From: Ceratotherium simum simum
Lineage: Eukaryota > Chordata > Mammalia > Perissodactyla > Rhinocerotidae
DNA length: 64,000 nt
NCBI RefSeq assembly: GCF_000283155.1
Contig: NW_004454207.1
Location: 14,587,358-14,651,357, forward strand
Direction: 5' to 3'
Made by a program: the position numbers and the translations under genes. Positions 22,503 to 34,717 of this stretch are shown here, piece by piece; position 1 is the stretch's first letter, and each line of letters begins with the position of its first letter. The notes below the pieces were generated by a model. It was not told where the DNA came from. It searched no databases and saw nothing but the letters and a program-made list of their open reading frames with translations.

Positions 22503-25330
22503 CTTCCCCCACCATCCACATTTATAAGTAGTGGTGAACTTTGAACATGTGTAGTAAAGCAAAATATGTTGTGTATAACCCAGTCTTCTTTGTGGTAACC
22601 CACAAGCTTCTTTCTGTTCACAATCTGCTTTCTGGTAGCGTACAATCGCCAAAAGGTGATGTCTACTAGGACACTACCTCTCAGAACTGAATGGTAATGT
22701 CTTCTACTATAAGAGCTTCTAGGGACTTACTCCATTCTCCTCTTCTTAAAAAAAGGAACAGGCATCTTTGTGCATTACAAGATTATTTGTTTATCATGCA
22801 TAATATCCTGTAGGTATAATGATCACGGTTCCTTTGTTCAAAGATATCCCATTAGCCAGCCAATTATGTTGGTGATCTGTTAGTCTCCTTTACAGCCCAA
22901 ATGTTCCCTCTCTCCAATTCACATGAACCTTTAAGAACGCCATATGTTCAAATTGCTTCCCTCCTCACTCAGTCCCTCTCCTACTATTATCCCCATCTGT
23001 GTAACTGCATGCTTTGGGGAATGGATGCTTGACTTTCCGTTGGTTTTAAAATCCAAGTTACTGCCCGGTTTATTTACATGTGCTTTCTTTAATTGCTTTC
23101 TTCGAGTATTTAATTTGTTTCATGTTTACTTGACTAAAAATCATCATTAAAACAGTCTGTTCTGAGAAAATGTGGAAAGTTTCCAAGTTGCCCATCTTAC
23201 TGTTAGTTTGCAGTTCTAAGGATATGACCGTTTATGTCTCAATACGGTTGATGAAACACATCTTGTCTTTCTTCCTGCCTCATGGCAGAATGATTCTCAG
23301 AGTCTACATTTCCTACAATTATCTCTTTTTTCTTTTATTTATGCCATTTAGCTTAGGTGAGGAAAAGATCCAAAGTCTTTTAATTAATTAAATTAATTTT
23401 AATTAATTAAATACAATTAATAATGACATCATTTAAAGTCAAATAATGGCTATATGGCTGGTGGTGGGTTGTTACCAAAATGATGCAATCATCATTGTTA
23501 TCACTGAAAGGTTACAATAAACCTTGAGAATATCTCATTGACTTGATGTTTTCATTAATATCAGCACTGTTTCAGTATTTGCTTTAAGATTGATTTTGAC
23601 TGTCTCTTCAAACCGAAACATCCACATTGTATTTATATACCCCTGAAGAACTGGTTTGTGTACATGGTAAAGACAGACTTATTTAAATGGTCACATTACT
23701 TTGGACCAAAACTTTATTTTTAGTCAAGCGTTTTTGAAGAGGTCTGTCAGGAGAACCCTTTGTCATTGTTCTGCAATGGAGGCAATTTAACAGAATACTT
23801 TTGTTCCCTGTCCCTACTTTATGAAAGGAGTAAATGATTTCATGAATGATAGTGGATTATTCTTCTGCAGTATATAGCAAGTGATAAGGAAATATGGAAG
23901 CATATTGTAATGTAATTTGGGCCAAGCTTCTTATTTAGAGGCAAAGGTTTTGCTATGTATTTCAGAATACAAAATTTCTAAGAGCAGAGTATGGAGGACT
24001 TCAGAAAGTCTTTCTCAAAGTAGAATACAAACTTTAACCTAATTTATGAGTCCGCTTATCAGTGGGTAGATGTGAAGTACATAGAAGAGGTATTATTTTG
24101 CCCATACTTCTCAAATTGGAGCTCCACAGACACATCTCAGGGAGGGCCAAATGAACACAAAGCTCAAGATAAGTATGAGGCATCCACTGTGAATGTTCAT
24201 TCTACTGGAAATCTTGGGGGGAAGAAAATCAAATAATTTAATAATAAATAATTATTTAAAATGAATACATATAGATATATTATTGAATAGAATGTAAAGT
24301 CTTTTTGATTAGACACGAGACTTCAAAAATATTCCAGTGTGGTGGTGAGCTCCTATGTGGACTGACCTGTTGCTGCAAGGGGAACATGGCCATTCTCTGC
24401 TGTTCCTAGTGTTGCCTTGGCAGAAATGTTTGATAAAGTATAGCCTTATATAATTTGAAGTATTATTCCACTGTCTCTCTTAGCAAAGCCTATCCAGAAG
24501 GGTTTTCCAGAAGCTAACACGTTTGACCATAAGGAAATATTTGTTAATCCATATCCACACACATATACACAATTAAGAGGAGAACTTGGAAAAACAACCG
24601 TAGATACTACACACCTGCCTTTTCATATCTTATCACTGCTATGGATGTTTGCAAATAAAGGGCAGACAGTGATCATGACCCAGATGTATCAAAGAAATTT
24701 GACATCAATTCATGAATACATGATTTTTATACCTACTTTATTTGAACCACATACTCAAATTGAGGTGGGACTAACTCTTCATCACTTTACTCGTTAGGAT
24801 AATGAAAGAGTGAGTAATTGGTACCTAAATTGAGGTAATTCTGAAATGATATCATGCATAAGTAGTCAAAAGACATTTGAACTAGGTTAGGAGGCTGGGT
24901 ACATAATTCAGGTTACTAGTACTTTTTTATAAAATATTTTGTTTTTCCGATAAAGCAAAATTGAGGAACACAACATAACATTATTACACAACAATCCTCA
25001 TTCACTAGAACCTCAGTCATTGGAAACTAATGATGATTTGAACTATGCTGTATGGAACTGAGCCGGGCTTTTACACTACTTACCAAGACACTGAAATTAT
25101 CATGCAAGATTTCAGGATGACTGACTCGTACGAGAGAAGAAATGTCATTGATATTTTATTGCCATCATGTCAAATAAGAAACACGTACTAACTATATGAT
25201 TAATCTTGTCCAATAAAATTATTAGTTGGCAGTAATTTCAAAATTTTCATCTCGTGTGTATAAGCTAGAAATCTAACATTGCATTTCCAAAGTGGGTTAT
25301 TTTTGTTAATTTAAACTTTACTCTAATTCA
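22503..25330. other. Mostly unique sequence, no gene recognised
   Basis: About 2.8 kb with no recognised repeat family apart from a short TTAATTAATTAA palindromic tract at 23378-23411. Open stretches at 22944-23150 and 23170-23391 (plus) have no recognisable domain. Confidence 0.5.
23378..23411. repeat. TTAATTAATTAA inverted/tandem tract
   Basis: Two copies of TTAATTAATTAA separated by about 7 bases. The tract is self-complementary, so it can form a hairpin or cruciform. Confidence 0.7.
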
Positions 25331-25344
25331 CAATTTCATTTTCT

Positions 25345-26223
25345 TTTTTTTTTTTACTATAACTTTGTATGAGGTATTTTTTATTTATTTATTTTATTTT
25401 TTATTTTTATTTTTATTTATTTATTTTTTTTAATTTTTTGTTTATTGCAGTAACATTGGTTTATAACATTGCAAAAATTTCAGGTGTACATCATTGTACT
25501 TCTATTTCTGCATGGACTACATCATGTTCACCACCAAAATACTAATTACAACCCATCACCACACACATGTACCGAATTATCCCTTTCACCCTCCTCCCTC
25601 CCCCCTTCCCCTCTGGTAACCACCAATCCAATCTCTGTCCCTATGTGTTTGTTTATTGTTGTTATTATCTACTACTTAATGAAGGAAATCATACGGTATT
25701 TGGCCTTCTCCCTCTGACTTATTTCACTTTGCATTATACCCTCAATGTCCATCCATGTTGTCACAAATGGCTGGATTTCGTCGTTTCTTATGGCTGAGTA
25801 GTATTCCATTGTGTATATATACCACAGCTTCTTTATCCATTCGTCCCTTGATGGGCACTTAGGTTGCTTTCAAGTCTTGGCTATCGTGAATAAGGCTGCA
25901 ATGAACACAGGGGTGCATGTACCTTTGCAAATTGGTGTTTTCAAGTTCTTTGGATAAATACCCAACAGTGGAATAGCTGGATCATATGGTAGTTCTATCG
26001 TTGATTTTTTGAGGAATCTCCATACTGTTTTCCATAGTGGCTGCACCAGTTTGCACTCCCACCAGCAGTGTATGAGAGTTCCCTTCTCTCCACATCCTCT
26101 CCAACACATGTTGTTTCCTGTCTTGTTAATTATGGCCATTCTGACGGGCGTGAGGTGATATCTCATTGTAGTTTTGATTTGCATTTCCCTGATAGCTAGT
26201 GATTTTGAACATCTTTTCATGTT
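25345..26223 (-). mobile_element. Young 5'-truncated L1 with double A-tail
   Basis: Target duplication CAATTTCATTTTCT at 25331-25344 and 26224-26237, exact. The insert is minus-strand L1: the 3' UTR from about 25437, and ORF2 C-terminal coding up to 26223. The ORF2 end is open on the minus strand at 25870-26232 (ILYLKNLKTP-like and [24 protein letters not shown] spacing of the known ORF2p cysteine-rich region). The tail has two A-runs split by about 21 non-A bases (25356-25376). Confidence 0.96.
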
Positions 26224-26232
26224 CAATTTCAT
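25870..26232 (-). pseudogene. L1 ORF2p C-terminal fragment, open frame
   Basis: A 120-codon open frame ending in the L1 3' region. It carries [18 protein letters not shown], the cysteine/histidine cluster of the ORF2p C-terminus, then [21 protein letters not shown]. The first few residues read into the target site. It lacks endonuclease and RT, so it is a dead 5'-truncated copy, but undisrupted over its remaining length. Confidence 0.9.
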
Positions 26233-26538
26233 TTTCTAATTGGTCTAAGATATATGTTACAATTACCAAAAATACTCTGACATCTAAGTTCATTCATAAG
26301 AGATTTGCAGTAATCAGTATCTAGCATTACTATATTTATAGTCTCTTGGACCGAACATGTATGTACGTTCTCCATGTACACTTACATATAATTTTGACTA
26401 ATAAAAGAAATTAGACAAAAAACAGGTAAAAAAGAACATATTTCATAGATATTACTTTTTATTTAGATTTCTCTTGTTGTGGACTACAGGTATGAAATTA
26501 TTTCTTAAAAGCTTTTGGCATCAGGCCACTCACACTAT

Positions 26539-26589
26539 TCTCATCCTCTCTCTCTCTTCCTCCTCCTCCCTCCCTCTCTCCTTCCTCCA
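26539..26589. repeat. Polypyrimidine (CT/CCT) tract
   Basis: About 50 bases almost purely C and T (TCTCTCTCTTCCTCCTCC-type). Low complexity. Confidence 0.9.
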
Positions 26590-26959
26590 CTGTAAAAGGT
26601 AAATAAATTTAAAGAGATATATTGCTACAAAATCAATCAATGAATAACTGAATAAAATGACCAAACACTTAAGGTGCTTAGGGGAAAAAAACTGCTTTGC
26701 CTTTTCTGAATTAGCTGATCAACATATAGTTCCAAATCTCCCATAGGGGGAGCTGCCGCACTATTGAACACTGAAGACCCGGCCTTCGGTTAGATGTCTA
26801 CAATTTTAAGCCTACTTTACATAAATAGAAAAGAAATACTAAGGGCTTATTAACATGTAATTGTGGAACCCAAGTTTTTTTCTTTCTTCACAATGTCACA
26901 GATGTCAACTGAATGTGTCTAAGGAAGTTGAGACTACAATCTGTTGGTAAAACACAGTA

Positions 26960-26981
26960 TTTTTTGTTTTGTTTTGTTTTT
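26960..26981. repeat. (GTTTT)n simple repeat
   Basis: TTTTTGTTTTGTTTTGTTTTT; about four pentanucleotide units. Confidence 0.85.
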
Positions 26982-28853
26982 GGAAGAACAGGGACCAGGT
27001 GTCAAGGCAATGTATTAAATTTGGGCTGTGTAATAAGCAAAAAGATAGATAACTTTACAAAAGAATAAAAGGATACAATTTCAGAGGAGTGAGAACAAGG
27101 GAGTGACCATTCCTCCCTCCTCTCACAATTCTTCTGTATCAATAGCAAGGGAAAATATCACAACACAATACAAATTTTAATAAATTTATGTCAAAACATA
27201 ATGACTGATACTTAGAGACGTGGCTTTGTAACAAATCATCAAATCATCATGGAGGGGAGACAGGAAGTAATTCAGGTGAGATTTGTCAACTCTTTTTTAT
27301 ATGCTGAGAAGCACCAAGCTATAACTCGTTAAATTTAATTAAATTCTGATGGAAACTTCAGTGTCTTTATTTATTTCCTGACTCTTAGCTAAGGGTTATG
27401 AATACTAATTATTTTCAGTTATTGTTTTCAAGAGAATCTAACAACTTAGGTATAAATCAGTTATTGGTAAAGAAATACTTCAAAATATTAGATGACTATA
27501 ATAATGTTATTGATGAACTAAAATAAAATAGTTCGAAGATTTGAGGCAAAGTTCCTAGGGTTATAAAAGTATTAGTCAATAAATACATTTATAATCCAGC
27601 AAACTGGTTCTTAAGCAATAAAAGTATATCTTTTGTAAAATTAACCATCTAAATGAAAAATATGGTGAAATTTTACTGGTGAAATTTATGGAAATTGTTT
27701 TGTCATTTGTTTTCTCAATTTACCTAAAGAATTGTAAATGTCTTAGTAGATTTCTTATTTGAATTCAAGGAAACTATTCAATTTTATGATCATGTTTTTA
27801 GATAATAGAGCTGGTTATATTACAAAAGTTTAAATATTTATAATGCTTTATACCTGGCTGATTTATACAGACTACGAACAGACGATTTACAATATTTCTC
27901 TGAAGCTTTATTTTCCTTTTTATAGTCACTAAATTTAATACCTGAATCAAGCTCATAAATTATATAAATTATTGGTTAGTACAGTTAGTATAGCTCTTTC
28001 CACATGCTAAAATCTTAATCATAACCTTCATAATGTATAAATTGACAGAGTGAAAGGGCTAACAGTTTTTTTAACTTCAACCAATTTTTAGTAATTAATT
28101 ATTCTGAAATTTACTAAATTAATAAAGAATAATAAATTTGAAAGCTTTAAGTAATGGCACAGCGTGATTCCTATTGAGGATCTGAAAGAATATAATATGT
28201 ACCCAAAGAAAACTGAGTTTGTGGCAAAAATATTTTTATAGAAATAGAAAAAAATATTTTTATGTCCTTCACAGGCTCAGAGTTGTACTGATATCAAAAA
28301 AGCTCACTGATATTATTTCCCTGAAACTGGGAGATATCAAAAGAACTAGTGAAAGTTTGTAGGATAAATGATTATTTTCATCTCCATGGCTGTTTTATAC
28401 TACCTTTCATCCTAGGAATTTCAAAATCTTGAACATGTGAACTGACTTACTGAATAAATCATGTTTGCTCTCAACCTGATTTGAAACAAAAGAAGAAAGT
28501 GAAATCTGGGGTTAATCTATTAGTTAATTTGAAAGTAATATCATTAATTAATTTAACAAACATTTGCTGAGCCTTATGCCTGGCACTGTAATAATCCATG
28601 GAAATAATACCATGAGATACCATGCTTTTCCTCCAGTGGGTAGGTCTAAATACATATAGAACCTAAGGATCTGGATGGGGAGAGAAGAGAGATGTAAAAC
28701 TCAGGGATCTGCATTTACACACATATTTACACTCACAGATCCCAGTAAAGAGACAAGGAAAAAGAAGAAAGAAGTTCAGAGAGAACTTCCCAAAGGCAGT
28801 GAATACTGAAGTACACTGTATAAATGCAAATATAAGTTAATCCTGTTATTCCA

Positions 28854-28854
28854 A

Positions 28855-28892
<38 letters not shown>
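28854..28892. repeat. (CT)n(CA)n microsatellite
   Basis: A short CTCTCTCT lead followed by about 13 CA units and a decayed CATACGCATACAT edge. Likely polymorphic. Confidence 0.95.
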
Positions 28893-28894
<2 letters not shown>

Positions 28895-31361
28895 GCATAC
28901 ATTCATATATAAATATTTTAGTCAATTTAAATATAAAGTCTCAGGGAGAGATGGAGGGAGAGGTCAAATATCTATTTATAATCTCTGATTTTATTAATTC
29001 AGTTACATATATTTAAATCTCATATATAAATAATATAATATTTTCCAATATTTCTTTATTCCACTCATATTTAATGAAATCGTCTTATTAAAATGCTTCA
29101 AAGCCAACTCCAGCATCAATGTCCTCCCATCCCCTTGATCCCTTTCCCGCGTCCTCTAACACAGCGTTCTAGAGCACACACTCACCACTTCAGTCTAAGT
29201 TATTTGAGACACAGCCCATTTTTGAATCTGTAGTTGGTATTCTTACTGAAAATGTTAACTGAAGCCATGAGTACCTATTTGCATATTATAGAAACTTTAA
29301 AAAAGTTATCCTGTTGGCATACATTTGTGATCTTCACAAAATAACTCTTGATAATTCTTTTAAAAGTAATCTTGAAAAGATTTTTCAGTGCCATTTGACA
29401 ATTTAAATACTAAGGTATGAGATAATTTTCTCTTTTGGGGACAGGGAGCACTGCTAAATCAGCATTTCCCAGAGTTAAGGAGTACTTAAAAATGTTCATA
29501 GCCTGAAAGTTTTGAGTAATGTTAATTTAAGCTTTTTGGAAACGTTAAAGGCAGTGTGAATTTACAGACACAAAATATAACAAGTGATATTTCTCTTTTT
29601 TAAAACTACATAACCTTTTTTGTCTTTCGTGGGATTTTTTGTGGAGCATTTTATAAGAGTGAGGCTCTGTGGCATATGTTGCAAAAAAGAAAGCTGTGCT
29701 TTACCACTGGTGATACGAATAAGGGACAGCAACACTGTAAAGTGTGTAGCGACAGGACATAACTCTGGAAAGGTCCTTGGGGCTCTCGTCCACCACGCTG
29801 ATTTGGAACTGTGTGGAGTTGGCACTTAGGTATAAGGGGCACTGGGAGTGGGACTGGGAAGAGGTATATGATACATTCTAAAAATCACTGCACATGATCA
29901 TATTCAAGCAATATTTAAGAGTCACACTAAATAGGATTAGGTCGAATAATCCATTAGAAACATATGTCTAAATCCAACAAGTTTGAGTCCATTCAACATT
30001 CTATCCCCAAATGCTTTATATATTTTGGCATGAGCCAGCAGAATGCCTTACTTTTAAATATTCACACAATGCAATTGCCATTCTGGAATCACAGATGAAG
30101 CCATTAGCTACACAGTGGCATTCTGTGATTTTTTTTTTACAAGTATATATACATTCTAATATAGATTGCTGGCTTTTAAAAAACATTTTTTCCTTGAATT
30201 TTGGAAGGACTAACATGAATTTCAAAGGAGTTCTCCCAGCTCAATTTGCTTAAGAAGATGAAGTAAATGCTCTGCCTGTGAATGCCGAGTTGCAGTCTGG
30301 AATATTTAAGTGCTGGAGTAGGGAGAAAGAGGAAGCAGGAGAGTGGTTTTTCACCTGCTCAGGTTCTGAGAACGTGTAAACTGTTACCAGTCCCTTTCCC
30401 TTTCTCTTTTACTCCCCTGTTTTCCTCTCACATATTCTTAATTTCTTCTCTTACTCATTTTTCAAATCCAAAGTGGAGGTCAGCAGCAAAGGAGTCACAC
30501 TAAAGAAAGATATTTCTACATTTCTCATCTAACTACCCCAGAACTCAAAGGGATTTCTTTGTTAGATTGTCTACATTACAGTTTCCAATTTTGTGTCATT
30601 AATTCCATGGTTAATGAAATGATTAATTCCACAGTCCTATCATTCTTGAAACTGTTTCTGTATAGGTGAAGTTGACAAAATCCAATGGATACTTCTATGA
30701 TCTCAATATCAAAGCAGTATTAAGTTGATCACATTTACTGGCATCTATGACATTGCCTCATTGCGCTTTTCCTTGAATCTATTTAGCCACTCCATCTCAA
30801 TTTCTTTGGCTGGTTCCACCTTTAGGAACAACCCTCAAAAGCTTTATAAGTTCTAGTAGCTTTACCTTGCAAGATTTACAGTTATGACTCTCCTTTGACT
30901 TATCTTTATCTTGGATGGGTCCTTAACACTCCTGAGCTGCCACTGGGCTTTGAGTCCCTTACCTGAGTGGCCTCCTGCCTACTGACATATTCCTATTTTG
31001 ATATTTAGTACAGTTATCTACCCAGTTCCTGCATTTATATTTTTAGGGGAGAAAAAACAACCCTCTCATTATTTGCTTTTATCCATTTTGGTTTACATAT
31101 ATAGACTGAAACAATTTTTTTCACATAATATGGAAAATATTTGGGATACAATTTGAGTGGAGAGTAGTGAAAAATGGTTTGTAAGAAGACAAACTCCAGT
31201 TCCTTTGTCTTCACTGTCCTGTAAGTTTCCCACATAATGGGCTGAGAAGTCTTCTGTCAGAATCTCACGAGGGTCATGGCTTTACACAGAGGTCTCATGG
31301 CTGCTTCTTTGAGATATAAAAAATAAATGAACGTATCTGAAGTTCAACAGTTTTTTTCCAG

Positions 31362-31769
31362 TCATCTGTTGGTGTGTAATCAACCACTCCAAAATGTGGT
31401 GGTTTAAAACAACATTTCGTTTGCTCACAGATCTGCAGTGTAGACAGGGGTTGGCAGGGACAACTTGTCTCTGTTCCACGCAGCATCAGCCGGGGCAGTT
31501 CAAAGGCTGGGGCCTGGAATCATATGAAGGCGTATTCCCTCACATGCCTGGTGCCTGGGCTGAACAGCTGTGGGCTGGAACAGAGGAGGCTCCTTTGGCT
31601 TCTCTCTCTATCCCTATATGGCCTCTCCACAAGGTTTCTCAAGCATGGTAGCTTCAAGGTAGCTTCTTATATGTTAATTCAGGGTTCCCAAGACTTGTGC
31701 CCCAAGGAAAAGAGAGTCTGGCAGAAGCCATATTTATTTTTAGGGCCTAGCTTCAGAAGACACACAGCA
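31362..31769 (-). mobile_element. MLT1-type LTR, first part (interrupted)
   Basis: Antisense MaLR LTR: GTTGGTGTGTAATCAACCACTCC, GTGGTTTAAAACAACATTTC, TTGTCTCTGTTCCACGCAGC, GGCCTGGAATCATATGAAGG, TATGGCCTCTCCACAAGG, ending at GCCTAGCTTCAGAAGACACA. Matches the older MLT1 subfamilies read on the minus strand. The open frames at 31394-31799 are translations of this LTR and not genes. Confidence 0.8.
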
Positions 31770-31957
31770 GGGAGGGAGGACAGCGAAAGGGATAATTAGG
31801 AATATGTGTGTGGTGATGGATTGTAATTAGTCTTTGGGTGGTAAACATAATGTAATCTGTACAGAAATCGAAACATAATCATATACACCTGAAATTTATA
31901 TAATGTTATAAACCAATGTCACCGCAATAAAAAAAAATAAAAAAAAAACAAAAACAA
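31770..31957 (+). mobile_element. Short L1 3' tip inserted in the LTR
   Basis: The last part of an L1 3' UTR: ATTAGGAATATGTGTGTGGTG, GGGTGGTAAACATAATGTAATC, ACACCTGAAATTTATATAATG, AACCAATGTCACCGCAATAAA and an A-rich tail. The terminal part is the complement of the L1 ends at 16955 and 25440. Imperfect target duplication at 31755-31769 (AGAAGACACACAGCA) and 31958-31972 (AGAACATGCACAGCA), 12 of 15. Confidence 0.9.
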
Positions 31958-31972
31958 AGAACATGCACAGCA

Positions 31973-32130
31973 TCACTTTTACTTCATTCTATTCATGGAG
32001 GCAGACACAAAGCCTCTCCCTGCCCACTGTCTCAGGTTCAAGGGGAGTGGGAATAGACTCCGTCTCTTAATGGAGATGGATCAAGATTCGGTCATTTTAG
32101 CAACATACAATCTGCCATGTATGTGTAGCT
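31973..32130 (-). mobile_element. MLT1-type LTR, second part
   Basis: Resumes the LTR after the L1 tip: CATCACTTTTACTTCATTCTATT, AGGTTCAAGGGGAGTGGGAA, TAGACTCCGTCTCTTAATGG, then ATTTTAGCAACATACAATCTGCC. The join of both parts across the insertion matches one continuous MLT1 LTR. Confidence 0.78.
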
Positions 32131-33119
32131 GAATACATTTTATCTCTTGGTCCAGATAAAGTCCTTGCCACATACAGTCACATTATATTGAACACAGTAA
32201 GGGAACGTTTACTGTGTTAACGGGTATTTCGCTTGGGAAAACTGACTAGATAAACATTTCAATGTAGTCTGGATCAACACAAAATAATATCTAGGACCCC
32301 CAAATAAATACCTTGGAAGTAAAGTCATCTAAAGCAATCCGAGAGATATAAAATGGATATTAACTTAACTTGAGAAAAATACATTTGAAAAGGCAGCCTA
32401 CCCTTTTAAAGCTCTAAATGGACATATCCTTTTCAGCAATTACAGAAGTAGCCAGAACACTAAAAGCTCTCTTCAAATATAAAGTATAGGACCTAGAAAA
32501 TGCATCACTTTTATGTCATTTATATTTCATTTTTAATTTAAACCTCAATCAGTCTTCCTTTCCTAATTTGATCCATCCATTTCCCCCTCTCTACATTACA
32601 GTCCTAATTTAAAATATAATCCCTTTTTATAATAGATGGTTTTTCTAAGAGTAAAATAACTTCAATTATAAGACTGAAAGAGGGAAGGTTGAAGTTAAAC
32701 GCTTCAAATAATTTCATATTAAGTAGCTAAGAACAGGAAATCAAGGGTACACACATGGCAGAGTAGAGGAGAAATTATCAAAGGAGAACTTTCTTTAAAA
32801 ATTACTGCCCTCCTGATGATTTCTGCATTAAGTCGTAACTTATTGGCTCCGACTCTACACTATCAAAACAACCAACTGAAAGATGAGTCATTTTATCATG
32901 TGCCTCAATCATCTTAGGAGAATCATTCCTAAAAAGTTTGCAAAAGAGCTGCCTTAAATTACCTTCTTCAAATAATTGACTCAAAAGTGGCAGCCCTTTC
33001 CCTTTCTCTTCACTGATTATACATGCATATTTCTCACTGCTCACTGGCTTGCTTCCTCTACTACTCACATGGCTAAAAGCATTGGGGCTTCTTTCTCTAT
33101 ATCGCCTGATTTAATCCTG
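32131..33119. other. Unique sequence with a small open frame of unknown status
   Basis: No repeat recognised. On the minus strand an open frame of about 101 codons runs from a stop at 33111-33113 down to the stop at 32802 (88 codons from a GTG at 33068). Its composition is balanced in charged residues (SSEKYACIISEEKGKG..., ...LFEEGNLRQLFCKLF), but I recognise no family, it has no ATG start, and this length is near what chance gives in 64 kb. Not called as a gene. Confidence 0.35.
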
Positions 33120-33699
33120 AGAGAGCCCCTGTAGGTGTCCAGTAAATCACAGAATGGAGTGTATCTGGTATCATGACACCTTAAAATCATATTCTCTTAG
33201 AGGCTTATCTTTGCTGAGAAGCACAAAGGAGAGAAATGTTAAAAAAGAGAGAGACATATGAAAAGACATACAATTATTCCCTTTTATAACTCGACTCATA
33301 AAATCAGACCACGGTCTCTAATGTATTAGAACGAACATTTTCCCATTCTCTCCATCGCAGCCACTCACTTCTCTTGAAGTGAGGAGGGTGACTAATGTTG
33401 TGAAAATATATCCTCTACTGGCTACAGTTAATGCATCAGAGGCCTCTATCTTTAAAGCTGTCTGTACTAACTCAAGTTGGAGGCAGACTCTGCTCCCCCA
33501 GAAAACAAGTTAGTTAAGTGTCTACTCAGAAGACTCATTTTATCTCCTTCTGTCGATTCCCAGGAGGAATGGTAGACTTTTAGGAGGAGAGAGTATGAGG
33601 ACGTCTACTTTGGCCTCAGAGTTTTTGACAACTTAGTTCTAGTGGATATAAAATATTATCATGTGATATCTTAATTTTAGTTTCCCTAATGCACTTGAG
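33120..33699. other. Nothing firmly recognised
   Basis: 33085-33160 has a faint MIR-like core on the minus strand (CTCAGGATTAAATCAGGCGATAT). Otherwise no family or gene is recognised. Confidence 0.35.
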
Positions 33700-34443
33700 C
33701 ACAATATTCCTGTATTCATCTCTGTTAAAATAACTTTTTTATAGATCTTATAGATTTTAGTTAAAATACTTATTACAGATTTATGAATAATATATTCTGA
33801 TAAAAAGTTCTTAGTATCAATATGTTGGAATTTACCTGTCTCATCTTTTATAATTAATTTTTTTTACATATGGTTTGAAAAACTCCTTATCCTTGAATCA
33901 TAAAGATAATTCTCCTATATTTTCTTCTAAATATTTTAAGTTTTCCTTTAACATTTAAGAAATTAATCCATCTAAATACAGTTTTGTGAGTGTGTATAAT
34001 GTAAGGTAGAGAATGTTGTTGTTTGGAGCATCAATTGCCCCATTAATTTAAAAGACCATCTGTTCTCCATAGATCTTCCTTGGTACTTATCCTATTCATT
34101 AACACACACACACACACACACACACACTTGCTAGTATCTTTGGCTTCTACATTCTGTTTCAAACAATTTGTCTATAACTTTGCAAATACCACACTGTCTT
34201 TATTGCTAAAAGCATATACTGGTGAGTCTTGTTTGTTTTCAAGAACATGTTGCCAATTCTTTAGTCTTTGCTCCTGCTTATAAATTTGTTAAGTTCCTTC
34301 ATGAAACACATTAAAAATTTTATAAGCTTCACTTTGAATATATAGAATGATTTGGAGGAGAATTGGCATCTGTATGATACATGGATTATATTCATTCACT
34401 TGTCATCATTTTTGTTTTTTGAAGCTAAAAAAAAATCCTCATA
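33700..34443 (-). mobile_element. Old L1 ORF2, C-terminal part (minus)
   Basis: Decayed minus-strand L1: AAATCCATCTAAATACAG-type and CATCAATTGCCCCATTAATT, CTTTGGCTTCTACATTCTGTTTC, AATTTGTCTATAACTTTGCAAATACCACACTGTC and TTTGGAGGAGAATTGGCATCTG, in the order expected for ORF2 downstream of RT. A (CA)n has grown inside it at 34101-34127. It continues beyond the SINE at 34718. Confidence 0.7.
34101..34127. repeat. (CA)n microsatellite
   Basis: About 13 uninterrupted AC units inside the old L1 relic. Confidence 0.95.
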
Positions 34444-34460
34444 AAATTCAGCCATCTTTT

Positions 34461-34700
34461 GGGGCCAGCCCGGTGGCAGAGTGGTTCAGTTCGCACACTC
34501 CACTTTGGTGGCCCAGGGTTCACAGGTTCGGATCCTGGGCATGGACCTATGCACCACTTATCAAGCCATGCTGTGGCGGCGTCTCATATAAGGTAGAGGA
34601 AGATGGGCACAGATGTTAGCCCAGGGCCAATCTTCCTCAGCAAAAAAGAGAAGGATTGGCAACGGATGTTAGCTCAGGGCTAATCTTCCTCAAAAAAAAA
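34461..34700 (+). mobile_element. ERE-type SINE, AGAGGAAGA-body form
   Basis: Head GGGGCCAGCCCGGTGGCAGAG, B box in CACAGGTTCGGATCC, body AAGCCATGCTGTGGCGGC, GGTAGAGGAAGATGGGCA and two AGATGTTAGC-type units. Exact target duplication AAATTCAGCCATCTTTT at 34444-34460 and 34701-34717. Inserted into the old minus-strand L1. Confidence 0.97.
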
Positions 34701-34717
34701 AAATTCAGCCATCTTTT

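Larger units (their letters stand above)
26238..31361. other. Mostly unique AT-rich sequence with microsatellites
   Basis: About 5.1 kb without a recognised gene. It contains a polypyrimidine tract, a (GTTTT)n and a (CA)n (listed separately), plus a possible small relic near 28545-28600 (AACAAACATTTGCTGAGCC, ATGCCTGGCACTG) of the old repeat family seen at 20690. Open stretches at 29562-29842 and 30011-30253 overlap on both strands without recognisable domains. Confidence 0.5.

Noticed and set aside
31394..31799. Overlapping plus-strand open frames rich in W, G and P
   Set aside because: They are translations of an MLT1 LTR and the L1 tip inserted in it.
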